DNA of 64,000 nt from Agroathelia rolfsii (lineage: Eukaryota > Basidiomycota > Agaricomycetes > Amylocorticiales > Amylocorticiaceae): positions 2,914,001-2,978,000 of the forward strand of contig JABRWF010000002.1 of NCBI GenBank assembly GCA_018343915.1. The letters are read 5' to 3'. Below, piece after piece: positions 22,460-34,445 of the stretch. Every line of letters starts with the position of its first letter. Positions within the stretch are counted from its first letter, which is position 1. The notes beneath the pieces were generated by a model. That model made no database searches. It saw nothing but the letters and a program-made list of their open reading frames with translations, and had not been told where the DNA came from. A program made the position numbers and the translations under genes.

Positions 22460-24494
22460 ATGGCTGATCCAAAAAAGCAAGAAAAGGACTTTACACCCGA
22501 AGTCGATGAGCTCTTGCCCATAGCTACATCGCTTGCTCAGGTGTGTGCGCGTAATGCACACATGCGTATAACGTGTTTATTAAAAAACATGGTTTTCTTG
22601 ACATCATGTCCTTATTATGTTTCGTGAAATCCAGTCTGGGAAGCTTCAAGAGGCATTAGATAAGCTCTTTGTACTTGAGAAGCAGACTCGTAATGTGAGT
22701 GGATCTAGCATTTATATTCCTCATCGCAGTGTCGCAGCCGTCTCTGGTTTCCATCGTAGTGTATACAATCATATTCTGGATGACCGGATGACCAATTTAT
22801 AGCCTCTATGTGCTCATGATAATAAATGTGCTTATAATATCCATCGCATCGTTATCTCTTCTCCAGGCCTCAGATCTCAAATCCACCACGCGGCTCGTCA
22901 AGACCGTCGTGGAGCTCTCCTACGCTGCGCGGGACTACACACAGCTGAACACGAGCATCCAAGTCTTGAGCAAGAAGCATGGCCAGCTCAAAGGTGCCGT
23001 ACAGGCCATGGTTGAGCAGGCAATTGAATGGCTCGAGGAGATCAAGAAGCGCGACGGGACGGAGAAGTGGCTCGAGCTTGTCGAGACGCTTAGGACGGTG
23101 ACCGAAGGCAAGGTAAGATACCCCCAAGCCTCTTTCGTGGAGATTCAGTAAACTAAATTTGCCGGTTAGATTTTCCTCGAGACGCCTCGCGCACGCGTCA
23201 CGCTCCTGCTTTCGCACTATCATGAACAGCTCTCCCAGAGCCAGACTTCCACTGCCGCTAATGACCTGCCCACGTCCGCGTCCAAGGAGTCGTTACAGAC
23301 AGCATCGGACTTACTCTCCGATCTGCAAGTCGAGACGTACTCGTCCATGGAGCGCAAGGAGAAGACAGAGTTTATCCTTGAGCAGATGCGTCTGCTAATT
23401 GCTGTTGCGCGCCAGAAGGATGCTGATGCGGGTGCCGCTGCCGCAGATAAACAACAGCAGCAGCAGGTGGATCTTGTTGGCGGCGGTGGTGAAACGGAGT
23501 GGGTCAAGGTTCGTGTGGGCGGAAGAAAAGTAAACGAGGAGTTTTTGAAAAACCCGGAGAACGAAGTGCGCCTACGCGATTTTTTTTTTGTTATGGATAA
23601 TGGGAATGAGAAGCTGAACCCGTTTCTACAGGGCCTGAAATTGACATATTACGATCTTATGATTCAGTATGCTCTACGCCATAACTCGTATCTGGATGTA
23701 GCCAAGTATTATGAAAAGGTGTGGGACACACCCTCGATCAAGGCTGACGAAAAGGACAAAGGCAAGGCGGTTAGTGTTTCTTGAATTGCCCTACTATACA
23801 TGGAATTATTGATATAGTGATTTATCAGGCCCTAGAGCACATTGTGTACTATATCATCCTTGCACCACATAGCAATGAGCAGTCGGACATGCTGCATCAC
23901 ATCTTCACCAATCCCGCGCTTGAGAAACTTGAGCTACACTAGTGCGCATACATTCTCTTCCGTTTTTCTAGATGCTGATTATTTCGTGCATAAATAGCAA
24001 CCTTGCCAAGTGCTTCGTGACACGCGAACTCATGCGCTGGCCAGGTATCCAGGCGATCTACGGCAAGTTCCTTCGGGAAACTGAGGTCTTCAAGTCGGAC
24101 AAACGATGGGAGGACCTACACACGCGTGTGATTGAGCACGTATGTCGTTGTTCCTCTTAATTTCCTGGTTGATTTCATAGATATTGATTCCCTGCAGAAT
24201 ATCCGTGTGGTCGCCGAGTATTACACGCGCATCACAATCAAGAGGCTGACATCGCTCCTTGACCTCGACCAGCAGCAAACGGAGGAAACATTGGCACGCC
24301 TCGTCGTCTCCGGCACAGTATGGGCACGGATAGACCGCCCTGCAGGCATCATCGACTTCCGAGCCAAACGAAGTGCAGAGGACGTTATGAACGACTGGAG
24401 CTCGGACATGCAAAAACTGCTGGGCCTCGTAGAGAAGACTTGGATGGGTGTCAATGCGGCTCAGGCTGCACAATCGAGGATCAAAGCAGCATGA
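22460..24494 (+). CDS. RPN5: 26S proteasome lid subunit Rpn5 (PSMD12), PCI-domain protein
   Basis: Structural subunit of the 19S regulatory particle lid. Eight exons (22460-22540, 22635-22694, 22867-23112, 23170-23565, 23632-23769, 23829-23941, 23998-24139, 24198-24494) give 490 aa, a little longer than the animal and yeast proteins. Diagnostic stretches are YYDLMIQYAL, DVAKYYEKVWDTPSIK, ALEHIVYYIILAPHSNEQSD and the C-terminal PCI winged helix (NIRVVAEYYTRITIKRLTSLL, DRPAGIIDF). The extra length comes largely from an Ala/Gln/Gly insert (QQQQQ, GGGG) in the middle. Intron 4 (23566-23631) is 66 bases with no in-frame stop. I removed it because GTGCGC...CTACAG joins NPENE to GLKLTYYDL as the family expects. 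Confidence 0.95.
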
Positions 24495-24620
24495 GAAAAA
24501 TTGCATAACTTTGTTTCATCTATATTCCCCCCCCCGGCACCTTCCATGGACAATTTTTGTGTTACTGCTGCTCTGTGAATACGCTAGTGATATAATGAAG
24601 CTCTAAATTATAGATTAGGT

Positions 24621-25545
24621 CTACCGAATAGCAAAATCCTTAAGGGTAGGAGCAGCAGCCATCTGCTCCTGGGCTGACTCCGGGTTGAGCCCGCCGACGA
24701 TGTTCATAATGGGCTCCGTCAACGCGGGCGCATAGCTGGGCCGTACGCCCTCCTTCCACAGCCGGACATACTCCTGGCCCTTTGTCCACTGCGCCTCGTG
24801 GTCGGCCGTCTTGTCAATGATGGCCTTCCATTTCTTACTGGACACCATAGCGGCCTCGTTAGACTCCTTGGCGGACTGCCAAGAGTCGACGGCCTTCATC
24901 TCCTCCGCGAACATGCGCTCGTTCACCGTCGGTCCGAACTCGGCGCCGAATTCTTCAGCTTCGACGACGGCCATGGTCGTTGCGATATGGTGCTCGGAGC
25001 GTAACGCGCGGAATTGCTCGACGGCCATGGTGTATGCGCGCGAGGCGGGCACCTTGTGGTGTTCGTGTAGGCTTACAGCGAAGCGGATGGCACTGTAATG
25101 TATAGGTTTCATTCAGAACTCTGTGAGACAACCAAAAAAAAAAAATAGATATTACGCACTCCTCTGGTCGTGGATTACGCCCCCGTTGTCGAAGCCTCGT
25201 CCAGGCCAGGCCACGCACGGGGTGCTCGGCCTCAATCTTGTCCTTCTCCACCAACGACACGGCACGGAACGCCTCGAAGGGATGGTCACGGAAGAACTGT
25301 CTTCGAATGTCGTCTTCGAGGTATGTGATGGGTAGTGGACGCGGGTCGCGTGCGCGCAGCTTGCCGCCTTTGGCGGCGTGCGTTGCGGTGTCGTATGCCG
25401 TTCGTGAGGGGGGCAGTTTAGGTGGCAAGGGCAGAGGTGGGTGTTGCATCACGGCCTGGAACCATGCTGGCTCCTTTTTGAGGTAGCGTACGCGCAGCAG
25501 ACGAGAGGCCTGTTCGTGCACCTGCGATGCGAAACGGCGAGGCAT
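24621..25545 (-). CDS. RSM25: Mitochondrial small-subunit ribosomal protein mS23 (Rsm25)
   Basis: Component of the mitochondrial 37S ribosomal subunit. Two exons (25545-25160, 25092-24621) give 285 aa. The N-terminus MPRRFASQVHEQASRLL with EPAWFQAV and HPPLPLPPK is typical of fungal Rsm25/mS23, as is the helical C-terminal half containing AIRFAVSLHEHHKVP. The intron uses GTGCGT...TTACAG, which joins the two halves in frame. Its start lies 184 bases from the divergent MED7 start, so the two share a very short promoter. Confidence 0.88.
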
Positions 25546-25729
25546 TTAACAGACGAGTAATGAAAAGGAAGACGAGGAGGAAAGTTGAAGAGGAAATGCC
25601 AGTGAACTTAGTAGCAGCACAGCCACTGGCATTATAGCATTTCTTACTGCCAGGTCTTATTTCGAAACTTAGACTGGCATTTGTGCCAGCACTCACCCTG
25701 GTTCAATCTATACAACGCAAGTAGCCAAC

Positions 25730-26855
25730 ATGGACAACGAAAATCCAGAGGAACAGATGGAGATGCGAAATCCATTTCCATCCCCGCCTTCCTTTTATAC
25801 CAACTATACTACGCATAATATCAAACTACTGGCCTTGTTGCGCGATCGCAGTGGCGTGCAATATCCTCTTTCCTTGGCCTCTGTAAACCAGCAAGAGATA
25901 CTGTCGGACCAGCAAGATGTCCCCACATGGCCCCTTGCATCGCTAGAGAAACCGAGAGTAGACTGGATCAACGAAGAAAATGAATACACCGTCTTTGGAA
26001 GGACATTTCCCGTCAGCTTCAATCCATAGAATGAATCCAGCTATGCCCTGACCTGGGAGCTACCATTAGATAACTGAAACTCTCGCACCCCTCGAATCAT
26101 TCGGCATCACCCAGCTATACTCCAAGAATCCCGAAGTTGGTGCGCGTTCCTTGCCTTCTCTTGGCGTTGGTATTCACCGCTGCATGGATTCTATCACAAC
26201 CAAATACCAGATCGCCGACCTGCACTCCTAAGTTTGCTTCGCAGCTGGTTGCTGTCGTACTCCAATTTCATCGGTGCCATACTCTTACCGCCACAAGGCG
26301 ACAATATGGACGACTGGCGCAGGCATATGTATTGGATGGACCTGATGGCGAAGAACATCATGGCTGCTGCGAATGATTATCGGCCTATGCAGGTATGTTC
26401 TCAAAACACGCTGCAAGTGTATCTTGCACTCCTCTGATTAAATTCCTCGTATAGGCTCGGGAAAACTTAGAAATCATAATGAAGCGCCAGATCGACATCA
26501 GGCGAGCGGAAACACAAGCAATACACCAGTTTGTCATTTATGCCCATACCTCAGCATGATATTTATATTTCCCACTTTAGGACATGTGATGAAATGGAAG
26601 CTCGATTATCACAACTGCGGGGTATAGTTCCAAACTTACCAGAAAGCAAGCAGCAAGTGAGTGGTTTGTCCAAGCACGCCGGAATAACTCTTCTTATGTG
26701 TTACGTAGGTAAATATTTCTACAAAGGGACAAGACCACAAAAATGTAAGTCACAATGTCTGAGCTGGTAGATATGATAACTTAGTTTATTATTTGCAGAC
26801 TTTCCAACTTGTCACTGATAACGACGTCTTGCAATGGGCCGAGCAAATTAACTGA
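25730..26855 (+). CDS. MED7: Mediator complex subunit Med7 (middle module)
   Basis: Subunit of the Mediator middle module, where Med7 pairs with Med21 and Med31 to link activators to RNA polymerase II. Seven small exons (25730-26011, 26070-26139, 26211-26392, 26455-26528, 26581-26656, 26709-26744, 26799-26855) give 258 aa. Family marks are PSPPSFYTNYT, DWINEENEYTVFGRTFP, LESFGITQLY, then LLRSWLLSYSNFIGAILL, DYRPMQARENLEIIMKRQI and a coiled-coil C-terminus. The first intron uses a GTCAGC donor, like the SLD2 intron. All other introns are GT-AG and phases match throughout. Divergent from mS23. Confidence 0.9.
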
Positions 26856-27270
26856 ATGTGACCTTGGGCTATTTTCTCTATCGCTATTACAATCTTTTGC
26901 ATGTCGCCTTCTATTTACCCGTTTAATGTTCAAGATGATGAGGCATCGGCACGGACAAAATATAAGCTTTTGAGATGTACGGTATAATGTGGTGTCTTTT
27001 TTGACTGGTATATGCCCAAATAAAATTCACAAGGGCGTAAATCATGTCGGTGTGCAGATGAACACAGGTTTGGGGAGTCAGCATTGACATGAGGTTGTGG
27101 TTGAGTACATTGGGTGATGAGTTAGTATGTAGCGTCGCGATCACATGTTTTGCAACTCTCACCGCGACGACCGACCTTCATAACATTTGATCTGGCTCCA
27201 GAACGCTGCACCCACCAATCGTTCCCTATTTGACCACTAGCACCTAGCTGAGTAGATTAAAACCTCTACC
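26856..27270. other. Spacer upstream of BCL7-like gene
   Basis: 415 bases: MED7 3' flank followed by the promoter of the gene at 27271. No gene or repeat was recognised. Confidence 0.4.
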
Positions 27271-28035
27271 ATGGCTACTCGTCGCAAAATTGGAGTAAGC
27301 GCTGCTACCACGGAGGCAGCACGCAGACATCTCATGCAACCCGTTCCAGTCTGGGAAAAGCAATGGGTTGCACCAATCAACGCTCCTGCAGGGTCCAGTC
27401 TAAAGGTACTGAGATGGGTCAAGACCGACAAAATACAAGTATGTCTACTGGGAGCCTCGATTACCTTGCGTCGTATACAGGCAGAAAAAGTATTAGACGG
27501 GAAGCTCAATAAACTGTCATGTATTCTACAGCAATTCAGTGACGACGAGGGAGAAGCGGACGAGCCTCTCGCGCCTCTACCTGACGAGGTTGAAATTGTT
27601 GAAGGCGACGAAGAGGACGAGACGCATCAGCCGTCCGCTGCTGCTGAGACACCAATACCTCCTGGACTCGAACAATCCGCGAGCGTAGATGAGCCCAATC
27701 CCGATCTAGACACGAAGCCAACCGCCTCACCGCAAGCACCCGTATTATCACTCGAGTCCGCTGCGGAGTCTATAGTAGCAGATGAAGAGAATACGATTCT
27801 GGAGGCTCCCGAGTTGCAGACGGCTGATAGTAATACCTTGTTTGACCCTTCTACTGGCGTACCGCAGCCAGAGGCCGACTTACAAATTGGGGATATCGAT
27901 ATGTCAATACTTGGGCCGGATGGGATGCCATTTGAGGCTGCCCAGGATTTGGAACAACTGGAGGTGCAGGAGGATGCTCTTGTGGGTGGTGCTGCGATGG
28001 ACCAGAGTGGAGACCCCTTTGCAACAGTATCATAA
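27271..28035 (+). CDS. BCL7 N-terminal domain protein, candidate SWI/SNF accessory subunit
   Basis: Two exons (27271-27438, 27532-28035) give 223 aa. The N-terminal 60 residues contain VWEKQWVAP, then SSLKVLRWVKTDK. This fits the BCL7 signature of a basic N-terminus, then WEK.WV, then L.(I/V)..WV. The rest is acidic and disordered (EVEIVEGDEEDE, IGDIDMSILGPDG). In animals BCL7A/B/C are SWI/SNF (BAF) subunits that bind the nucleosome acidic patch, so a chromatin-remodelling role is inferred here. The 93-base intron has no in-frame stop. I removed it because GTATGT...CTACAG joins KIQ to QFSDDEGE. A retained-intron form of 254 aa would also be open. Domain call moderately sure, function inferred. 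Confidence 0.65.
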   Translation: MATRRKIGVSAATTEAARRHLMQPVPVWEKQWVAPINAPAGSSLKVLRWVKTDKIQVCLLGASITLRRIQAEKVLDGKLNKLSCILQQFSDDEGEADEPLAPLPDEVEIVEGDEEDETHQPSAAAETPIPPGLEQSASVDEPNPDLDTKPTASPQAPVLSLESAAESIVADEENTILEAPELQTADSNTLFDPSTGVPQPEADLQIGDIDMSILGPDGMPFEAAQDLEQLEVQEDALVGGAAMDQSGDPFATVS

Positions 28036-28305
28036 TCCCACTGGTTATAATGATATGTTTTTCTCTAGTAGCTAAAACCCTGATATCCCAGATTGTATTT
28101 CTATGATGCTTCTGTTCTTACATTTCCTGTGCGAGAATTGTACATGTATGCAGCACGCACAATGTCACATGTGCGCCAACAGCTACGGAAGAAGCTGATC
28201 TGCATTTTAACGGATTTGGTCTTTCTTCCAAGTCCACCAAGATGGATATAAACAATGTGCGGCAGCCACTGGGCTTCTCCTGTAACTTCACCCTATATCT
28301 CTACC

Positions 28306-30175
28306 ATGCAGCTCACACGAGCTGGAGTCCCCAGCCTCGGCAGCCATCCAGCTGTATTTTTAACACTCTTCAGCGGCGTGTCGGCATTCTTTGCCTTGAG
28401 CACGACGCCAAGCTTTGTCCCACTCATAGCATTACTTGCTTCCCTACAAGTGTACCTTAGACAGGTCGTCAACAGGCCGTACGCTGTCCCAAGATCGCTT
28501 GCTTTATGGTTCATAACAACCGCGGCGATTGTCTCTGCCCATGCCGGACCGATGTCCAGTGCGTTGTCCACACCGGGTGTGGCCCTCACGGCTGTATCTG
28601 GATTAACAGCATTAACAACCGCATTGGCCATGTTCATCGTTTTCATTGATATAAGGCTTTGCATGCGAACGCCAGGCCCATGGGCACATCTAACATTGTT
28701 CCCTGCTGTCTGGTCAACAGCCTGGCTGGGCGTCGCACATTCAAGTCCGATCGGGTATCTAGCAACCTGGAGCCCGGTATTGGGCATAGACGCGTACCGA
28801 TGGCTGCGTCCCTACACCGGCGTTGCGGGTATGAACTGGATCACAGCTGCCTGGTCTGTTGTGCTTGCCCAAGCTATTCAGCAATGGTATATGGGCACTC
28901 TTATTGGCGATGCAGAAACACAAGTAGAAGAACCAGAACGGGCGAGGCTGATCGATCACGATGGCGACGAGGTCATTTCGCATAGACATGAACGTGGAAA
29001 TGGACCTCGTTTGCAGAAAATTCCAAAGTCGACACATGTGGCCGGCCTGGCAATCCTACTCCTGCTGCTCACAGTCCCTTCCTTTTTGGTGAATCCACTG
29101 CCGCTTCCTGTGTCCTCTGTAACTACAACGCCTATCTCAGTCGCATGCGTCCTCCCATCAACCGTATACCCCGATAAAAATGCTAAGACAGACATTGACC
29201 ATTTTATCTTGGCGTCGCGGCAGCTTAGCAAAGCTAACATTCTTGTATGGCCTGAGGGGGCCGTGAGATTTGAGAACGCATCGGTCAGAGATGACATATT
29301 CAAAAGAATCATTGAAGATAATGGCCTCGGCAGCAAGATTATAGCTGTATCGTATGAAGAGCCTGTTGAAGCAGACACTCCAGGAAAGCGCCGCAAATAC
29401 CGCACGGCTGTGTCGCTCATAGTTCACCAGAAGGGTGTCGCCAATACGTATTTCAAACGGAATCTTGTGCCCAGTAAGTTTTTGCAAACTCTATCATTTC
29501 TGGAGTTTTATTCTCTTTTTGCTCAAATAATCTACAGTTGCAGAATCGTTCAATCTGGCGTCGTCAGATGAACCACCCAGCTTGTACGAGTTCGAGATAG
29601 GTGTGAGTAATAAAAATCACAAGACCAATCGCAATGTAACTGTTACGACATCAATATGCTTGGATTTTGCGTCGCCTGAGCCTTTTGCGGATCTCGAGAG
29701 CCGTCCGTCGCTGATTCTTGCCCCAGCGAGGACCTGGCATCCGGACATAGGAAGGGCCATGTGGGAGCAAGCTAAGGCACGCGCAGAGGAATCCGGCAGC
29801 ATGGTTGTGTGGTGCGATGGCGGTGAGGGGGGCTTAAGTGGTGTTGGCGGACACGGCTTCGAGGATCCCGTGCAGGTAGGAGAGGGTATTTGGATAAGGA
29901 CTGTTGCTACCGAATGGCCCTTAGAGAGTACACGGACGGTGTACGCTCGTGCTGGGGACTTCTCTGTCCTTGTGCTTTTGTGGCTGGTGTCGCAGTTCAG
30001 CACCCTAGCCCTTCTACCCGCATATTTACCGTTACCTGCAACTCTCAGGAGGGCTTCTCGGCTTCCTCATGCAACTATTGGGCTGAGAGAATGGGTTCGT
30101 GGTCTGGTGACCGGACGAAGGCGCACAGAGCGGCAGGAGACGGCCGACGAACGCAGTCTACTCCTGGATCATTAA
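28306..30175 (+). CDS. Lnt-like polytopic membrane carbon-nitrogen hydrolase
   Basis: Two exons (28306-29473, 29538-30175) give 601 aa. The plan matches bacterial apolipoprotein N-acyltransferase (Lnt). About six hydrophobic helices span residues 15-195. A charged loop and one more helix (VAGLAILLLLLTVPSFL) follow, then a nitrilase-fold domain (about 277-540), a final helix (LVLLWLVSQFSTLALL) and a basic tail. The nitrilase triad is present: Glu317 in LVWPEGA, Lys384 in YFKRNLVP and Cys430 in TSICLDF, with spacing close to E. coli Lnt (E267, K335, C387). Bacterial Lnt acylates lipoproteins. The fungal substrate is unknown, and protein or lipid N-acylation is inference. ATG 28306 has context ACCATG. 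An in-frame ATG at 28255 would add 17 residues. Confidence 0.8.
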
Positions 30176-30554
30176 TGTTGAGCACGCAAGGCGGATGGGC
30201 ATTGATGGATATTTCTCTCGTTTTCCCCACATTTTTTTTTTTGGCCCTACATACTGCTTCTGAAGATGTTTGTGAAATGGAAATTTGTCGTATCAAACCT
30301 AGTTATCTAAAATGATGATGTGCGATATAAATTGCATGCGAATGAAAGGATAGAAGAACCGGCACGATGGTGGTGTACTCGAACGGGATGCGGATAATTG
30401 TACATAACGGGGATGACGTTCATCAGCCACGCTGCAAGGGGCTGTCCTCCGCGCTCTTTGTGGCCCGCAGGCTAAGATTGCTTGGATGGAACTGGCCCAT
30501 AAACATCGATAATTCTCGTCGTACGTTTACTGTTCTTCACAGTTACCACCCAAG
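30176..30554. other. Spacer between Lnt-like gene and next gene
   Basis: About 380 non-coding bases holding a 3' flank and a promoter. No specific element was recognised. Confidence 0.4.
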
Positions 30555-33281
30555 ATGAAGGGCCCATCTACTAGGCCATCTGTGTCTCCTACGCAGACAT
30601 CGTTCTCGTCCAAGTTCACTCGCGGTCTCAAGGACACCCTCAGGCGCAGATCCGCCAACCCAACAATCAGCAACTCAGCATCTCCACAGGACATTTCCCC
30701 AGGCGCATCGGCTCCAGTCTGCGGCTTGTGCCACGATTTATCACAGCACCGCCAACAGCAACAGCACAAGTCAGAACAGGTACAGCCAGAGCTTGAGGAG
30801 CAGCCACCGCGAACGCCTCTTAGTAAGTAATCATGGAACGGTGGGGATGCATATAATTATTGACGTTTTACTCCAGTCTCTGACGACTGGACCGAGATAA
30901 TTGACGACGAACTCGACGATCGTGGAAGTCGTGTTAGTACCTGTAATACGGGTAGTCGAGCTCAGTCAAGAATCGAAACAGTAAGCATATCTGGAATGCT
31001 GTGCTAAAATAATGTTGAGTTAGAAATGACTAGGATCAGAGGGACCTGACGAGACCTCCTACGTCTGGCAAGGATTCGAGACCATCTTCGCCTCAGGACG
31101 CAGAATCTCAGTCTGGCCGTCTACGCAAACTCAGACGCACGACAAAGAGGATAGGAAATCTCCCACCCATCGTCCTTGAATTCCCCAAACCACCAAACAC
31201 TCACACTGGTCTATCTGCAACTGGACCACCAGCAGAACAGGATATCCCCAAGCAACCTGCCGAGACCCCACCCATCAACGATACCGAATCAGCTTTCTTT
31301 GACCCAGACCCGTTCCATAGCATCGCCGCCCCCTCTATTCGGTGTGATAGCAGGTCAATTGCTGAGAGCTACATCACAGATCTAGTACCTCCCAGTCGTT
31401 CCATTACTGCATCACGCCACGACTCTACATCTAGCCTAGGTCGCGTCCAGTCCTTTCGGCTATCCTTCAAAAGAAAAGTATCCATTATCAAAAGACGGAG
31501 GCATACAATTGATACAGCGCCGTCACCACCCTCGTCGCAGCCACCTGTCAATATCATAAACTCCAGCCGCAGTGTTATAGAGCATTCCATCGCGTTTGAA
31601 GAAGACCCTGTGTTCACATTGTCTTCCGTTACAGAGCCGGTAACATCACCACCCAAGACTCAGTCAGAGTCTATAACAGATTCCGAGCAACTAGAATCTG
31701 ATTCTGCACCAGGACGCGAACCAGGATTAGAATCAGAGTCCGAGCCATCGCTAGAAGAGTCGGCATCCATCGCTGGAACCCTTGTTGCAAGTGAACTAAA
31801 CGTTTGCACCCAAGACTTAACTGTGCGCGTTTCGCTACCGACGATCACATACCAGGTCGTAAACCCAGACGTTCTCTGTGGATTCCCTTCTCTCCAATCA
31901 TCAGCGAGCTGTCTAGTTCCCTCCAGCAGAAACTCATTTGTAGCGGCCGATCCTTCTTGGCTTAGTCGAAACGTTTCTCATTTCTCGTCTGCACCCTCGA
32001 CTCTCACTACACCATTAAAAACAAATTTCATTGAGCCAACAACCCCCTCTTTATTACTAGCTGCGGACTCTCCCCCGCCTCTCCCGATCCCTCCTCGAAT
32101 CGCACCATCACCTACAATCATCCCACTTCAGAACTCTTCGCCAGCATTATCCACAAGCTCAACTTTACTTGTAGAGGAATTACCCCACGTGCGTTCTATA
32201 TCCGATGCCGGATCTTAAAAAAACCTCATGGCCTTTCCCTTTGTTTATTCCTTTAGACACTCTTTAACTACAATCCACCATCATCGACTGCGCACGACTC
32301 CGTCCAGGTCACCAGTCATTCCTATCCGGCTATCTTCACACCCTCCCCTGAACCCTCGACCCACTACGGACCCGATCTCATCCGATTTCCGGAGAGATTC
32401 CTGAGTCTTCTAGAGCTTCTCCGACAAGAGAACGAGTTATTTACAGCCTCTTACGCATACAACCACTTCAACCGCAAGACTATCCTCAACACCTCATCCG
32501 ACACCAGACAAACAATGGACGTCTATGGGAAAACATTGGACACCGTCGACGCCGGTGGTGAAGTTGACTACGCTGATTGGCAGTTCTTCCGTGACCCTCC
32601 AGAGCGCCGCGAGCCAGTACGTCACATGCACGTTCTCAAAATGGGTTATCTTTCTAAATCTGACAATGCATTTCCTTTTCTTTCTTTGTCTGCGTCATGA
32701 TTTACCATTCAAATTGCAGCCCTCCGCGCCGCCAACTGCGCCTGTGGAATATGCACCTCTACCAGAGGTGATCGAACAAAATGAGCTATTTGACTTTGCG
32801 CTCAAGTCGGCTCCGAACGTATTGTATACCCGATTCAAGCAATATGGACAGGTGAGCTTCTTTTTCTCCGCATTGCACCACTGTGAGTCACATCTCTGAC
32901 CAATGTACATCATCTTTATCATCGTTACGCCTATCTCCAGCTTGGCGTCCTAGGGTGGTGTGCCGAGTTCAGCGAACTCATTGACAGCATCAAACAGCTC
33001 GGCTTTGAAGGCAATATGTTTGTCACCACGCGCAAACAGGCTCTCAAGACGTGCGAGGAGATACTACAGCTTGATCTTGATGTAAACATGCAGATCATCG
33101 TGATGTATCTCTCATCTCAAGTTGCACGTCTGCGACGCTTCCTCGATAGTGAAAGACAGTGGGACGATTATCCGAGTGAGTAGCAGACATTCTTGTATCT
33201 TCAGAACATCGAGGGCTAATGCTTCTGAATCTTATAGTACCCCAATTCCCGATCGAGCCTGCTATTCATAAATACCCTTAA
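30555..33281 (+). CDS. Unrecognised basidiomycete protein, disordered N-half and helical C-half
   Basis: Seven exons (30555-30822, 30877-30980, 31034-32188, 32257-32616, 32720-32851, 32941-33175, 33238-33281) join cleanly into 765 aa. I do not recognise the family. The first 500 residues are Ser/Pro-rich and basic, with a short SSKFTRGLKDTLRRRS segment and a CGLC pair. From residue 510 on the sequence looks folded: FPERFLSLLELLRQENELF, DYADWQFFRDPPERRE, NELFDFALKSAPNVLY, GWCAEFSELIDSIKQL and IIVMYLSSQVARLRRFLD. The long open frame appears to stop at 32218. A GTGCGT...TTTAG intron (32189-32256) skips that stop and restores a continuous frame, so annotation from frames alone would split this gene in two. 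No signal peptide or membrane helix seen. Confidence 0.75.
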
Positions 33282-34445
33282 CAGGCTCGTTAGGGGACCA
33301 GGTTTTCTCTTTTTTTCCCTTTCCTTTTTGTTTTGATGTACTTTTTGGTTGTTTTCACTATCTTTTCTTTTTCTTTTTTTCGTTTGCTCTCTTTGCTTCT
33401 CTTTTGTTTTTCTCTGTTGTGATGTTTCCCTGTTCCACGTGAACTCATCGTCGTCTCTTCCACTGATTTTGTACATATGTATACCACTTTTTCGTTGGTG
33501 TACACCTTGTTACCCATCATTACCATCCGCCGTTTTGATACACAACCTCTCATTCATGTAGCAATTCCTTTCGTGAGCAAATGTAGTACGCACTAGCACC
33601 GTGTTTTTTTTTCTTCACACCCTACCCATCTATTCGTGCTTTCGCTTTCCTGACATTTTCCCTTGCAATTTCATTTTTCTCACTTTTAAGAATTGTCATC
33701 ATTACCGCTTCCTCCACCTCCACGATGGACGCACATACACACACCATCCCTCAAACCCCATCATAGCTACTTGCCCTCAATCCATACCATCATCATCATC
33801 ATCATCATCGTCACCATCACTATCATCTATATACGCATGTATATATGTATATATACTACTATATATATCAGATATTTTGTTTTGTTTCTCCTTTAGATTT
33901 TCTTCTTCTTTACTGTCCATACACGACGGTTACATCGCAGTGATGATTTTTCCGAGTAACAAGGGCACGCGAAAAAAAAAAAAACAGGATGAGAAGGATG
34001 ATCAATGATGATGCTGATTCTGATGTATAGATGCTTGGTATTGCAGTGGGTAAAGAAAAAAAAAGAGATAATACTATATATAATGAGTCCGTCGTTATTG
34101 CTATTGCATCATTACTAATAAAAAAAGCTAGTATGTGAACTAACTATTGCGTGCCGCCTTGCTTTCCTGAGCCCAGAGAAAGAAATTGAACAAAAAGAAA
34201 AACCAAGACAATAAAGCGAAAGAAATCAGTTGGGATAGTGTTCGAACGGTACAAAAAGGGGGAAGAAAACAGCAAGGTTCTCTAAGGGTAAAGCCCAATG
34301 ATGATGCTAAGATATACACAAGGATGAGCTAAGGAAATATTTCGCCTGGCTCCTTGAAAAAAAGAAAAAGTGGTAAAGAAGAAGAAGAAAAGATCAAGGA
34401 ATGCCAACTAGCGAGGGGAAAGAGAAAGAAGGAAGGGGTGGTGGT
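33282..34445. other. Convergent 3' intergenic region with simple repeats
   Basis: About 1.16 kb between two genes pointing toward each other. It holds T-rich tracts (33300-33420), an ATC repeat (33789-33810), a TATATA-rich stretch (33838-33870) and A-rich runs. No gene, tRNA or mobile element was recognised. Confidence 0.5.

Noticed and set aside
23566..23631. Coding read-through of the 66-base segment in RPN5
   Set aside because: It would insert Phe/Asn-rich residues in a conserved helix, while removal as GTGCGC...CTACAG gives the family pattern.
27439..27531. Two small introns with a 9-base exon instead of one 93-base intron in the BCL7-like gene
   Set aside because: Each intron would be only about 41-43 bases. 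The single intron gives the smoother KIQ-QFSDDEGE junction.
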